Shown piece by piece: positions 51,870 to 60,391 of a stretch of DNA of 64,000 nt. The DNA comes from JBFMHP01 sp964557295 (GTDB lineage Bacteria > Pseudomonadota > Gammaproteobacteria > RBG-16-57-12). The DNA lies in NCBI GenBank assembly GCA_964557295.1, contig CAZKZP010000002.1:77239-141238 (forward strand). The letters run 5' to 3'. The notes beneath the pieces are model-generated. The model had not been told where the DNA came from, ran no database searches, and saw only the letters and a program-made list of their open reading frames with translations. A program made the translations under genes and the position numbers. Each line of letters starts with the position of its first letter. Position 1 is the stretch's first letter.

Positions 51870-53618
51870 ATGAGCACGATCGTTGAAATCAAGGTTCCGA
51901 ACATCGGGGATTTCGCCGATGTCGAGGTCATCGAAATCCTGGTCAAGCCGGGGGACGCCATCCAGGCCGAGCAATCGCTGATCTCGGTGGAATCCGACAA
52001 GGCCGCGATGGAGATCCCCGCGTCCCAGGCCGGGGTGGTCAAGGAGCTGTTGGTCAAGCTCGGTGACAAGGTTTCCGAAGGCCGCGCGATCCTGACGCTG
52101 GAGGTCGGCGCGCAAGCTGCCGCCGCGCCCGCTCCCGCAGCGGCGAAACCGGCGCCCGCGCCTGCCGCCAAACCGGCCCCGGCCGCCGCGAGTTTTTCTG
52201 GCAAGGTGGATATCAGCGCCGAGGTGGTGGTGTTGGGTTCCGGCCCCGGTGGCTACACAGCCGCCTTCCGCGCGGCGGATCTGGGCAAGCAGGTGGTGCT
52301 GGTCGAGCGCTTTGATAGCATCGGCGGGGTATGTCTGAACGTCGGTTGCATCCCGTCCAAGGCGCTGCTGCACACCGCGCAGGTGATCAACGAGGCGGCC
52401 GAGTTCCATGAGATCGGTGTCGCGTTCAACACGCCCAAGATCGATCTCGACAAGCTGCGCGCCCACAAGAACAGCGTGGTCGGCAAGCTCACCGGCGGTT
52501 TGAAATCATTGGCCAAGCAGCGCAAGGTGCAGATCGTGCACGGCTATGGCCGCTTCACCTCGCCGAATACCCTGGAGGTCGAGGCCGCCGACGGCAAGAA
52601 GACCGTGATCGGCTTCGCGCACTGCATCATCGCCGCCGGCTCGCGCGTGACCAAGCTGCCATTCATCCCGTGGAGTGATCCGCGCGTGATGGATTCTACC
52701 GATGCCTTGGAGATCGCCGAGGTGCCCAAGCGTCTGCTGGTGGTCGGCGGCGGCATCATCGGTCTGGAGATGGCCACCGTGTATGATGCGCTGGGCGCGA
52801 AGGTCACCGTGGTGGAACTCTCGCCCGGCCTGATCCCTGGTGTCGATCGTGACGTGGTGCGTCCGCTCGAACGCATCATCAAGAAACGCTATGAGAATAT
52901 CTTCCTCAACACCAAGGTCACCGCCATCGAGCCGGCCAAGCAGGGCCTGGTGTGTACCTTCGAGGGCAAGGATGCGCCCAAGCAGGACACCTTCGACCGC
53001 GTGCTGGTGGCCATCGGGCGCACGCCCAACGGCAAGTTGATCGATGCCGAGAAGGCCGGGGTGGCGGTCAACGACTGGGGCTTCATCGAGGTCGACAAAC
53101 AGATGCGCACCAACGTGCCACACATCTACGCCATCGGCGATATCGTCGGCCAGCCGATGCTGGCGCACAAGGCCACGCACGAGGGCAAGGTCGCGGCGGA
53201 GAACATCGCCGGTCACAAGGCCTTCTTCGATGCGCGCACCATTCCTTCGGTGGCTTACACCGATCCGGAGGTCGCCTGGATGGGTAAGACCGAGGAGCAG
53301 TGCAAGAAGGAAGGCATCAAGTACGAGAAGGGCGTGTTCCCGTGGGCGGCCAGCGGCCGCTCCCTGTCGCTCGGGCGTGATGAGGGCATGACCAAGGTGT
53401 TGTTCGATGAGAACCATCGCCTGATCGGCGCGGCCATGGTCGGCCCGAGCGCCGGCGAGCTGATCGCCGAGGCGGTGCTGGCGCTGGAATTGGGCGCGGA
53501 CATCGAGGACATCGCGCTCACCATTCACCCGCATCCGACGCTTTCGGAGACCTTCAACTTCGCCGCTGAGGTGGCGGAAGGGACCTGCACCGACCTCTAC
53601 GCGCCGAAGAAGAAATAG
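51870..53618 (+). CDS. lpdA: Dihydrolipoamide dehydrogenase with N-terminal lipoyl domain (PDH E3)
   Basis: The 582-residue protein has an N-terminal lipoyl domain (1-78, K44 in SDKAAM), an Ala/Pro linker, and then a standard E3 flavoprotein. The FAD-binding GSGPGGYTAAFRAADLG, redox disulfide GGVCLNVGCIPSKALLH, NAD-binding VVGGGIIGLEMATVY, and C-terminal base region LTIHPHPTLSETF are all present. E3 proteins with a fused lipoyl domain are known in neisserial and other beta- and gammaproteobacterial PDH complexes. The lipoyl domain is very similar, in DNA too, to that of AceF 1.3 kb upstream. It reoxidises lipoamide with NAD+. Confidence 0.97.
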   Translation: MSTIVEIKVPNIGDFADVEVIEILVKPGDAIQAEQSLISVESDKAAMEIPASQAGVVKELLVKLGDKVSEGRAILTLEVGAQAAAAPAPAAAKPAPAPAAKPAPAAASFSGKVDISAEVVVLGSGPGGYTAAFRAADLGKQVVLVERFDSIGGVCLNVGCIPSKALLHTAQVINEAAEFHEIGVAFNTPKIDLDKLRAHKNSVVGKLTGGLKSLAKQRKVQIVHGYGRFTSPNTLEVEAADGKKTVIGFAHCIIAAGSRVTKLPFIPWSDPRVMDSTDALEIAEVPKRLLVVGGGIIGLEMATVYDALGAKVTVVELSPGLIPGVDRDVVRPLERIIKKRYENIFLNTKVTAIEPAKQGLVCTFEGKDAPKQDTFDRVLVAIGRTPNGKLIDAEKAGVAVNDWGFIEVDKQMRTNVPHIYAIGDIVGQPMLAHKATHEGKVAAENIAGHKAFFDARTIPSVAYTDPEVAWMGKTEEQCKKEGIKYEKGVFPWAASGRSLSLGRDEGMTKVLFDENHRLIGAAMVGPSAGELIAEAVLALELGADIEDIALTIHPHPTLSETFNFAAEVAEGTCTDLYAPKKK

Positions 53619-53668
53619 GGTTTTCTATCCTGAAGGGACATGGATCACCCGGAAATAGGCATTTCTAT

Positions 53669-53689
53669 CCCTCTTCCCGCGGGAGAGGG
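53669..53689. repeat. REP-like palindrome, family A (imperfect)
   Basis: CCCTCTTCCCGCGGGAGAGGG is a near-perfect palindrome that differs from family A by one inserted base. It lies 50 bases after the lpdA stop and could also act as a transcript-end hairpin. Confidence 0.75.
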
Positions 53690-53796
53690 ACCGAGGGTGC
53701 GGCCTGTTCGATAGACGCTGTGTAGTCATCGATTATGCAAAACTCAATAATTGGGTGGCTCGTCCACCCTAACACTGTAGGTCCGATCATCGCTCC

Positions 53797-56394
53797 ATGA
53801 CGCGCGTCAACCTTCCCATCATCATCGCAGTAGCGGTCGTTACCCTCACCCTCTGGGCCATGGCCAACCGGCCCGAGCAGCATCCGCCCTGGCCCTCGCA
53901 AGTGCATGGGTTTTCCTTTTCACCGTACCGCGCCGATCAGGATGCGATACAGCATGTCCTGCCCGCCGAGGAGGAAATCGACGAGGATCTGAGGCTGCTG
54001 GCGAACAAGACCCGGGCGGTGCGCACCTATTCCACCGAGGGCAGTCTCGCCCTCGTCCCGGACTTGGCCCAGCGCTATAACATCAAGGTCATGGTGGGGG
54101 CGTGGATCAGCGAGGATCTCGAGCGCAACGAGGAGGAGATCGCCAAGGCCATCGAGCTGGCCAACCTCTACCCCAACGTGACGCGCGTGATCGTCGGCAA
54201 CGAGGTGCTCCTGCACCAGTACATCCCCGAAGAACAATTGGTCGAGTACATCCAGCGCGTGCGTGCCGAAGTCAAGGTGCCGGTGAGCACCGCCGAGCCG
54301 TGGCATGTCTGGGTGGCCAACGCCGATCTGGTGTCGCAAGTCGATTACATCGCCACGCACATGCTGCCCTACTGGGAAAAACAGCATGTCGACCACGCGG
54401 TTGCGTATGTCAAAGACAAGATGAACCTCCTGCACACGCTTTATGAGGACAAGGAGATCATCATCGGCGAGGTGGGCTGGCCGAGTAACGGCCGCACCCG
54501 GGGCGGCGCCGAGGCCAGCGCGGCCAACCAGGCGGCGTTTTTGCGCGACTTCCTCGCCCTGGCCGCCAGCCAAGGCTACAAGTACTACATCATGGAGGCC
54601 TTCGATCAGCCCTGGAAGGCGGAGAGTTCGGAAGGGGCCGTCGGCGCGTATTGGGGCGTCTATGATGTCGAGCGCCAGCCGAAGTTCCCCTGGTACGAGC
54701 CGGTGGTGGATGTGCCACACTGGTATTTGCTGGCGGGGCTGTCCATCGTGCTGGCGATCATCGTCTTTTCCATGTTGTTGATCGATGGAAGGCACCTGGG
54801 TACCCACGCCCGAAGTTTCCTCGCGGTGATCGCCTATGCGGTGGCAACCGCCGTGGTGTGGGTGGCCTATGACTACTCCAGCCAGTATCTGACCTTCACG
54901 AGTGTGGTGGTGGGCCTGTTACTGGTGGTGGGCATGATTGGCGTCATCGTGGTGTTGTTGACCGAGGCGCACGAATGGGCCGAGGTGCGCTGGAGCCTGT
55001 TCCGCCGCCGCGCCTTCCAGGCCCGCATCGTGCCTGATCGGGAGTTGCCCTTCGTCTCGATTCATGTGCCCTGTTACAACGAGCCGCCGGCGATGATGAT
55101 CCAGACCCTCGATGCCCTGGCCCGCCTCGATTACCCCGACTTTGAGGTGCTCGTCATCGACAACAACACCAAGGACCCTGGGGTGTGGCAGCCGGTGCAG
55201 GCGCATTGCGAGCGGTTGGGCGCGCGGTTCCGGTTTTTTCATGTCGATCCGCTGGCGGGTTTCAAGGCCGGTGCGCTCAATTTCGCGCTGCGCCAGACCG
55301 ATGCGCGCGCGGAGATCGTCGCCGTGATCGACAGCGACTACCAGGTGGACGCAAGCTGGCTGCGCGACCTGGTGCCGCAATTCGCCAATCCGCGCATCGG
55401 GGTCGTGCAGGCGCCGCAGGATTACCGCGACGGCGGTGAAAATCTCTTCAAGAAGATGTGCTACAGCGAATACGCCGGGTTCTTTTATATCGGGATGGTG
55501 ACGCGCAACGAGCGCAACGCCATCATCCAGCACGGCACCATGACCATGATCCGGCGCTATGTGTTGGAGAAGATCGGCGGCTGGGCGGAGTGGTGCATCA
55601 CCGAAGACGCCGAGCTGGGGCTGCGCGTCTTCGAACACGGCTACGAGGCGGTTTACATCCCCAAGAGTTACGGGCGCGGGCTGATGCCCGACACCTTCAT
55701 CGACTACAAGAAACAGCGCTTCCGCTGGGCCTTCGGCGCCATGCAGATCCTGCGCGGGCACATTCAGGAGCTCCTGGGCAAAAAACCGACTCAGCTCACC
55801 CCCGGTCAGCGTTATCACTTCATGGCCGGGTGGCTGCCGTGGATCGCCGACGGATTCAATCTCGTGTTCAACCTCCTGGCGCTCGGCTGGTCGTTGTGCA
55901 TGATCCTGATGCCGGAAAGCTTCACCCCGCCGCTGATCATCTTTTCCTTGTTGCCGCTGGCCTTGTTCGTCTTCAAATCGGCCAAGCAGATTTATCTCTA
56001 CCAGACCCACGCCGAGAGCACGCTGGGCGGCACCTTCGCCGCCACCCTCGCAGGGCTCGCGCTCTCCCACACCATATCCAAGGCGATTCTTTCAGGATTC
56101 GTCACGCGGAACATGCCCTTCTACCGCACCCCCAAGATGGCGAGCCGGCTCTGTTACCGCTCCGCCCTGGTGCTGGTCTATGAAGAAGCGTTGCTGGCCG
56201 TGGCCTTCATCCTGGCGGTTGTCGGGGTGCTGCTGCGTCAAGGGCTGGAGTCGCCCGACATCCTCTTCTGGGTGGTGGTGCTGTGCGTGCAGGCCATCCC
56301 CTATCTGGCGGCGGTCTTCATGTCGCTGCTCTCCGCCAAGGTCAACGGCCAGATGATGACTATCCACATGGCCAATCATGAGGGGCATGCGTGA
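53797..56394 (+). CDS. NdvB-like beta-glucan synthase (GH17-like + GT2)
   Basis: The 865-residue membrane protein has an N-terminal TM and a periplasmic GH17-type barrel (about 35-305) with candidate catalytic E136 (VGNEVLLH) and E225 (IGEVGWPS). Three TMs follow (about 310-395). A cytoplasmic GT2 domain (about 425-680) carries D512/D514 (IDSDYQ), D604 (TEDAELGLR) and Q640-RFRW, and four or more TMs close the protein. This architecture matches NdvB of Pseudomonas and Bradyrhizobium, which makes periplasmic cyclic beta-1,3-linked glucans linked to osmotic adaptation and biofilm tolerance. GT2 should polymerise glucose from UDP-glucose and the GH17-like part branch or cyclise it; this is family inference. 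It is monocistronic. Confidence 0.88.
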   Translation: MTRVNLPIIIAVAVVTLTLWAMANRPEQHPPWPSQVHGFSFSPYRADQDAIQHVLPAEEEIDEDLRLLANKTRAVRTYSTEGSLALVPDLAQRYNIKVMVGAWISEDLERNEEEIAKAIELANLYPNVTRVIVGNEVLLHQYIPEEQLVEYIQRVRAEVKVPVSTAEPWHVWVANADLVSQVDYIATHMLPYWEKQHVDHAVAYVKDKMNLLHTLYEDKEIIIGEVGWPSNGRTRGGAEASAANQAAFLRDFLALAASQGYKYYIMEAFDQPWKAESSEGAVGAYWGVYDVERQPKFPWYEPVVDVPHWYLLAGLSIVLAIIVFSMLLIDGRHLGTHARSFLAVIAYAVATAVVWVAYDYSSQYLTFTSVVVGLLLVVGMIGVIVVLLTEAHEWAEVRWSLFRRRAFQARIVPDRELPFVSIHVPCYNEPPAMMIQTLDALARLDYPDFEVLVIDNNTKDPGVWQPVQAHCERLGARFRFFHVDPLAGFKAGALNFALRQTDARAEIVAVIDSDYQVDASWLRDLVPQFANPRIGVVQAPQDYRDGGENLFKKMCYSEYAGFFYIGMVTRNERNAIIQHGTMTMIRRYVLEKIGGWAEWCITEDAELGLRVFEHGYEAVYIPKSYGRGLMPDTFIDYKKQRFRWAFGAMQILRGHIQELLGKKPTQLTPGQRYHFMAGWLPWIADGFNLVFNLLALGWSLCMILMPESFTPPLIIFSLLPLALFVFKSAKQIYLYQTHAESTLGGTFAATLAGLALSHTISKAILSGFVTRNMPFYRTPKMASRLCYRSALVLVYEEALLAVAFILAVVGVLLRQGLESPDILFWVVVLCVQAIPYLAAVFMSLLSAKVNGQMMTIHMANHEGHA

Positions 56395-56481
56395 GGGGGT
56401 GCCGACCATGGGTGTCGGCGAACTTTACAGTGCGTGGATGTGGCGCGGGCCATTATACTGAGTTTTATAATATTTTTGTTT

Positions 56482-56497
56482 TGGTATGGTTATTGCT
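56482..56497 (+). promoter_or_regulatory. Sigma-54-like -24/-12 promoter before the PEP-CTERM gene
   Basis: TGGTATGGTTATTGCT fits the sigma-54 pattern TGGCACGNNNNTTGCW at the invariant GG and GC with the correct spacing. It lies 72 bases before the start codon. In other genomes PEP-CTERM genes are reported to depend on RpoN with the PrsK/PrsR pair. Confidence 0.6.
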
Positions 56498-56568
56498 GAG
56501 CATGCAGCGGTAGACACATCTTGTGCCTTTTACCGTGTGTGATTGAGGAAATAACCAGGAGGATAACC

Positions 56569-57639
56569 ATGAAAAGAATAGCAACGACACTGGCGCTTGC
56601 CTGCGCCATGCCGGCGGCAGCCTTCGCTGACTCGCTGACACCCACCACCTTCAGTGCCACCTTGGGCGTCGGTGAAAGCGTGACCATCACCAAAACCCTC
56701 ACCGTCGACGCAGGGACCCCGACCACCAGCAAGGTCGACGTGTTCTTCCTGGCCGACACCACCGGCAGCATGGGTGGCTCAATCGCTGGGGTCAAGGCCG
56801 CGGCGGCTTCGATCCTGTCTGCGGCATCCGGTCTGGGCGATGTCGCCTTCGCGGTCGGTGAATATAAAGATACCTACGATCCGTATCGCTTCCGCCTGAA
56901 CACCAATATGACAAGCAGTACCGCCGCGGTTACCAGCGGCATTAACATGTGGTCGGCCTCTGGCGGGTATGATTGGCCGGAAGCGAATCTGTACGCCCTC
57001 GAGCATGCCGCCACCGATACCGCGTGGCGCGCCGGTTCCGAGCGCATCCTGGTATGGTTCGGTGATGCGCCTGGCCATGATCCGGACGGCGGGTCGACCG
57101 AGGCCAGTGCCACCGCCGCCCTGCTTGCCAAGGGCATCCAGGTCGAGGCCATCACCGTTTCCGGCTCCGGGCTGAACTCGGCCTGTGGCGGCGCGACCGG
57201 CGAAGGCGGTTCCTGTACCTCCGGCCAGGCCACTCGCATCACCACGGCCACCGGCGGGCATTTGTACACTTCATCCAACACCTCCGCGATCGTCTCGGTC
57301 ATTTCGAACGCGATCACGACTGCCGTTTCCACCTACAGCACTGTGGGGTTGGATCTGAGCGGGGTTCCCAGTGGTGTGACCGTTACTGCTTCGCCGGCGA
57401 GCTATACCGGTGCGTTTGATCGGTCGGTAGCCCGCACGTTTGATTTCACCACAACCTTTAAGGCAGATACGGTAGGTGACTACTCCTTCAAGATCTGCGG
57501 CAAGGTCGATGGCGGTGTTGTGGCCTGTGAAGACGACCACATCGTGGTTAAAGACACGAGCGTGCCCGAGCCGGGCGTCGTGTTCCTGCTGGGACTCGGC
57601 CTGCTGGGCATGGGCGTTGCGCGTCGCGCCAAGTCCTAA
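56569..57639 (+). CDS. VWA-domain protein with PEP-CTERM sorting signal
   Basis: The ATG at 56569 follows a perfect AGGAGG and gives 356 residues. The signal peptide ends at AAAFADS. A von Willebrand A domain follows (about 55-270) with MIDAS residues D63-T-T-G-S (FLADTTGSMGGS). The C-terminus is VPEPGVVFLLGLGLLGMGVA plus RRAKS: PEP motif, TM helix and basic tail, the PEP-CTERM signal for exosortase processing. The sequence is rich in Thr, Ser and Gly, as usual for exported adhesion-type proteins. No exosortase gene is in the window. It probably reaches the outer surface or matrix; ligand unknown. Confidence 0.92.
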   Translation: MKRIATTLALACAMPAAAFADSLTPTTFSATLGVGESVTITKTLTVDAGTPTTSKVDVFFLADTTGSMGGSIAGVKAAAASILSAASGLGDVAFAVGEYKDTYDPYRFRLNTNMTSSTAAVTSGINMWSASGGYDWPEANLYALEHAATDTAWRAGSERILVWFGDAPGHDPDGGSTEASATAALLAKGIQVEAITVSGSGLNSACGGATGEGGSCTSGQATRITTATGGHLYTSSNTSAIVSVISNAITTAVSTYSTVGLDLSGVPSGVTVTASPASYTGAFDRSVARTFDFTTTFKADTVGDYSFKICGKVDGGVVACEDDHIVVKDTSVPEPGVVFLLGLGLLGMGVARRAKS

Positions 57640-57663
57640 GACCAGACAGCATCCTCGCTGTGG

Positions 57664-57695
57664 AAAAAGCGGCTCGCAAGGGCCGCTTTTTTTTG
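57664..57695 (+). terminator. Rho-independent terminator after the PEP-CTERM gene
   Basis: AAAAGCGGC (57665-57673) pairs with GCCGCTTTT (57682-57690), followed by further T residues (eight in total). Confidence 0.93.
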
Positions 57696-57758
57696 CGCCC
57701 TTGGATTGTTATAGTCGACCGACTCGATCCATGACGAAGCGGTAAATACGGAGTTGAT

Positions 57759-59582
57759 ATGAAGGCATATGTGCGCGTGATGTTGGGTGTTTGCGTGGCG
57801 GTTTCGGTGCTGGGATCCGCGCAGGCCGTGATCATCCCGGAATCTTACATCGATACCCCCGCCGCGCCTGGAGAGGCTCTGTTGCACAGCGTCTATATGC
57901 AGGCGGAACAAGCCGATCCTGAATTGGTAAAGGCGCTGAATCTGCTGACCGAGGGGAAACACCAGGAAGCGTTGGCGATTGCCCGCGAGGTGCTGAAGAA
58001 GACCCCGAACTCCGCCCCTGCGCTGGAGCTGGCCGGCGTGGCCTTATCGATACAGGGCAAACACAATGAAGCCCTCAAGGAATTGCGCAAGGCGGTGGAA
58101 AACCGTCCTGAGCAAAGCACGGCATGGACCAAGATCGGCGACATCCTAAATGCGCAAGGCAAACCGGACGAGGCGCGCGCGGCCTTCGAGCGCGCACTGC
58201 AAGCCAATCCAGATCAATCCCACGCCCATCAACGCCTGGGCTTGTATTACGAACAGAAAGGTGATGCCGCTAAGGCCATCGAGCATTTTGAAAAAGGCTT
58301 GCGCGCAACGCCGCCTGCGTACGTTGGCATCAAGGTGAATCTGGGGCGTTTATATAATCTCACCGGCCAGCCGGAAAAAACGGTGCAATTGCTCGAAGCC
58401 GTGCTGGCGCCGGAGAGCAAGAATTTCATGGGCCAGCTGGTCCTCGGCAATGCGTATGCACTGCAAGGAAAGGGCGATCAGGCGATCGAGCGCTACCGGC
58501 GCGCGGTGGCCATCGATCCTAAATCCGAGTACGGCCAGTTGCTGCTGGCCAAGACCTTGCGCGAGCGCGGCGACCACGCGGCCTCATTGCAGCAGCTCGA
58601 CGCGCTGATCAAGAGCCAGCCGAAGCTCGATGGCGCCTACTTCCAGAAGGGGGAGACCCTGTCGGCGATGGGGCGGCCGGAGGATGCGATCAAGGCCTAT
58701 CAGCGCGCCATCGAGTTGACCAAGTCACCGAATCATACGCGCATGCGCCTGGCCGATGCCCTGCGGGCCAAGGGCGATCATGCCGAGGCGATCAAGATCT
58801 ACCAGTCGCTGCTCAAGGCGGACTATCACCCGCTGGATGTGTATGCGGGATTGGCCCAGGCTTACCAGGTTACCCAGCAGTTGAGCGATGCAGAGAAAAC
58901 CTATCAGGCGCTGTTGCAGCGGTATGACAAGAATCCGCAGGCCTATTTTCTGGTGGGATCATATTACGGATTCGTCACCAAGTATTCCGAAGCGGCTGCT
59001 TATTTCGCCGATGGCTTGAAACTCGATCCGGAGAATCCGTCGCTTTTGAAAGCGAGTTCCGTAGCCTATTCAAAGCTGGGTCAGAATGACCAGGCGATCG
59101 CCGCCGCGCAGAAGCTGATCAGCGCCACGCCCGGCAACGCGGACAATCAGTTTTATCTGGGGGCGATGTACCATGGCGCGGGACGCAAGGACGATGCGAT
59201 CATCGCCTACCGCGATGTGCTCAAGTTGGCCCCGAGCCATGGCTATGCGCTCAATAATCTGGCGGACTTGCTGGGAGAGAAAAAGGATTATGCGCAAGCG
59301 CTGACGCTGGCGACGCAGGCGGTGAAAGTCGACCCCAAGAACGCCAATTTTCTCGATACCCTCGGTTGGCTACAGCACTTGCAAGGTGATGACACCCTCG
59401 CCTATGAAACATTAAAGCGGTCGACTGCGCTCGCCGAATTTCCGGTCAATCAATTCCATTTGGCGGTGGTGATGCGCGCGTTGGCCAAGCCCGGCTGGAG
59501 GGCTTATGCCGAAAAGGCCTTGGCTGCGGGCATTTCGGAGCCTGCGCGGCAACAGATCAACGCCATGCTGTCCGGGAAATAG
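57759..59582 (+). CDS. Exported TPR-repeat protein
   Basis: The 607-residue protein has a signal peptide ending at GSAQA and then about fourteen tetratricopeptide units covering nearly the whole length (for example YEQKGDAAKAIEHFEKGLRA and LGNAYALQGKGDQAIERYRR). There is no lipobox. The architecture is similar to the TPR proteins (PrsT-like) of PEP-CTERM/exosortase gene sets, although those are usually longer lipoproteins. Position right after a PEP-CTERM gene supports a link, but a terminator separates the two. It probably scaffolds periplasmic protein or polysaccharide export. Confidence 0.8.
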   Translation: MKAYVRVMLGVCVAVSVLGSAQAVIIPESYIDTPAAPGEALLHSVYMQAEQADPELVKALNLLTEGKHQEALAIAREVLKKTPNSAPALELAGVALSIQGKHNEALKELRKAVENRPEQSTAWTKIGDILNAQGKPDEARAAFERALQANPDQSHAHQRLGLYYEQKGDAAKAIEHFEKGLRATPPAYVGIKVNLGRLYNLTGQPEKTVQLLEAVLAPESKNFMGQLVLGNAYALQGKGDQAIERYRRAVAIDPKSEYGQLLLAKTLRERGDHAASLQQLDALIKSQPKLDGAYFQKGETLSAMGRPEDAIKAYQRAIELTKSPNHTRMRLADALRAKGDHAEAIKIYQSLLKADYHPLDVYAGLAQAYQVTQQLSDAEKTYQALLQRYDKNPQAYFLVGSYYGFVTKYSEAAAYFADGLKLDPENPSLLKASSVAYSKLGQNDQAIAAAQKLISATPGNADNQFYLGAMYHGAGRKDDAIIAYRDVLKLAPSHGYALNNLADLLGEKKDYAQALTLATQAVKVDPKNANFLDTLGWLQHLQGDDTLAYETLKRSTALAEFPVNQFHLAVVMRALAKPGWRAYAEKALAAGISEPARQQINAMLSGK

Positions 59583-59680
59583 CGGGTATAAATCGCACAA
59601 CTGCTAAATCTCGCCGGCGCGCAGCCGCTAAGAGTTAGGATGGCGCCTTGCGATGGTGCCCGCTGATTACAGGTGCGGTC

Positions 59681-60202
59681 GTGGAAGATATCTTGCAGAA
59701 GCGAATCGATGAAGGTGCGTTGCGTCGCGTGGATATGAGCGACAACACGCCGCAGCGGGTGATCGATCTCCTGGTCGATAATCCCATGTTCGCCGAGTTC
59801 GACACCAAGGAGCTGCAGGCGATCGCCCCCTATTTCATGATCTTCGAGGCCCCGGCGGGGCGCGCCATCATCCGCGAGGGCGAGCCTGGGCAGTTTCTAG
59901 CCATCGTGGTCGAGGGAAGGCTTTCCATCTTCAAGGGCGGGGACGCGAGCAAGCGGCGCAAGATCACGGTGCTGCGGCGTGGACGTAGCCTGGGCGAGAT
60001 GTCACTGATCGACGGTCTGCCCAATTCCGCCTGCGCCGAGACCGACGAGGACTCGGTGTTGCTGTTGCTCACCCGTAACAACCTGCTGCGCATCACCCAG
60101 GATTATCCCAAGATCGGCGTCAAATGGCTCTGGCAGTTGGCCCGGCTGGTCAGCCAGCGGCTGCGCCAGACCACCGGCGTCCTCCTCGATTACATCGACT
60201 GA
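59681..60202 (+). CDS. Cyclic-nucleotide-binding-fold protein lacking the phosphate-binding Arg
   Basis: From a GTG at 59681 (behind AGGTG) the product is 173 residues; an ATG at 59735 and a TTG at 59648 are alternatives. The cNMP-binding beta-roll spans about residues 45-150 (IIREGEPGQFLAIVVEGRLS, then GRSLGEMSLIDG). In the phosphate-binding cassette the sequence is GEMSLIDGLPNSACAET. The arginine that normally contacts the cyclic phosphate is Asn115, so cAMP or cGMP binding is doubtful. There is no helix-turn-helix after the barrel, only one C-terminal helix (LARLVSQRLRQTTG). It may be an effector subunit or bind another ligand. Confidence 0.8.
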   Translation: MEDILQKRIDEGALRRVDMSDNTPQRVIDLLVDNPMFAEFDTKELQAIAPYFMIFEAPAGRAIIREGEPGQFLAIVVEGRLSIFKGGDASKRRKITVLRRGRSLGEMSLIDGLPNSACAETDEDSVLLLLTRNNLLRITQDYPKIGVKWLWQLARLVSQRLRQTTGVLLDYID

Positions 60203-60299
60203 TCCCAGCCCGCCTATATCACCCAGGGTTCCCGGCGCGAGAGCGGCTGCGAAGCGCGCCAGCATCCGGGCCCGCGATGAAATAGGCGGGCAATAATTC

Positions 60300-60317
60300 C
60301 GCCCGGCTGGCCGGGCG
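60300..60317. promoter_or_regulatory. Perfect GC-rich hairpin in the argG leader
   Basis: CGCCCGGC (60300-60307) and GCCGGGCG (60310-60317) pair around TG. GGCGGG at 60286-60291 could compete with it by pairing to CCGCCC. The site lies about 75 bases before argG. No T run follows, so I cannot call a terminator. Confidence 0.45.
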
Positions 60318-60391
60318 ATATTCTATCCGTTCTCCGGACCGTCTATAATGCGCCGCATCACTTCATTGATTTCGCTTTTGGGAGCGCGCGC

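Noticed and set aside
56400..56425. GCCGAC...GTCGGC hairpin after the NdvB-like gene as a terminator
   Set aside because: Only a 6-bp stem with no T run; it could be chance in GC-rich DNA.
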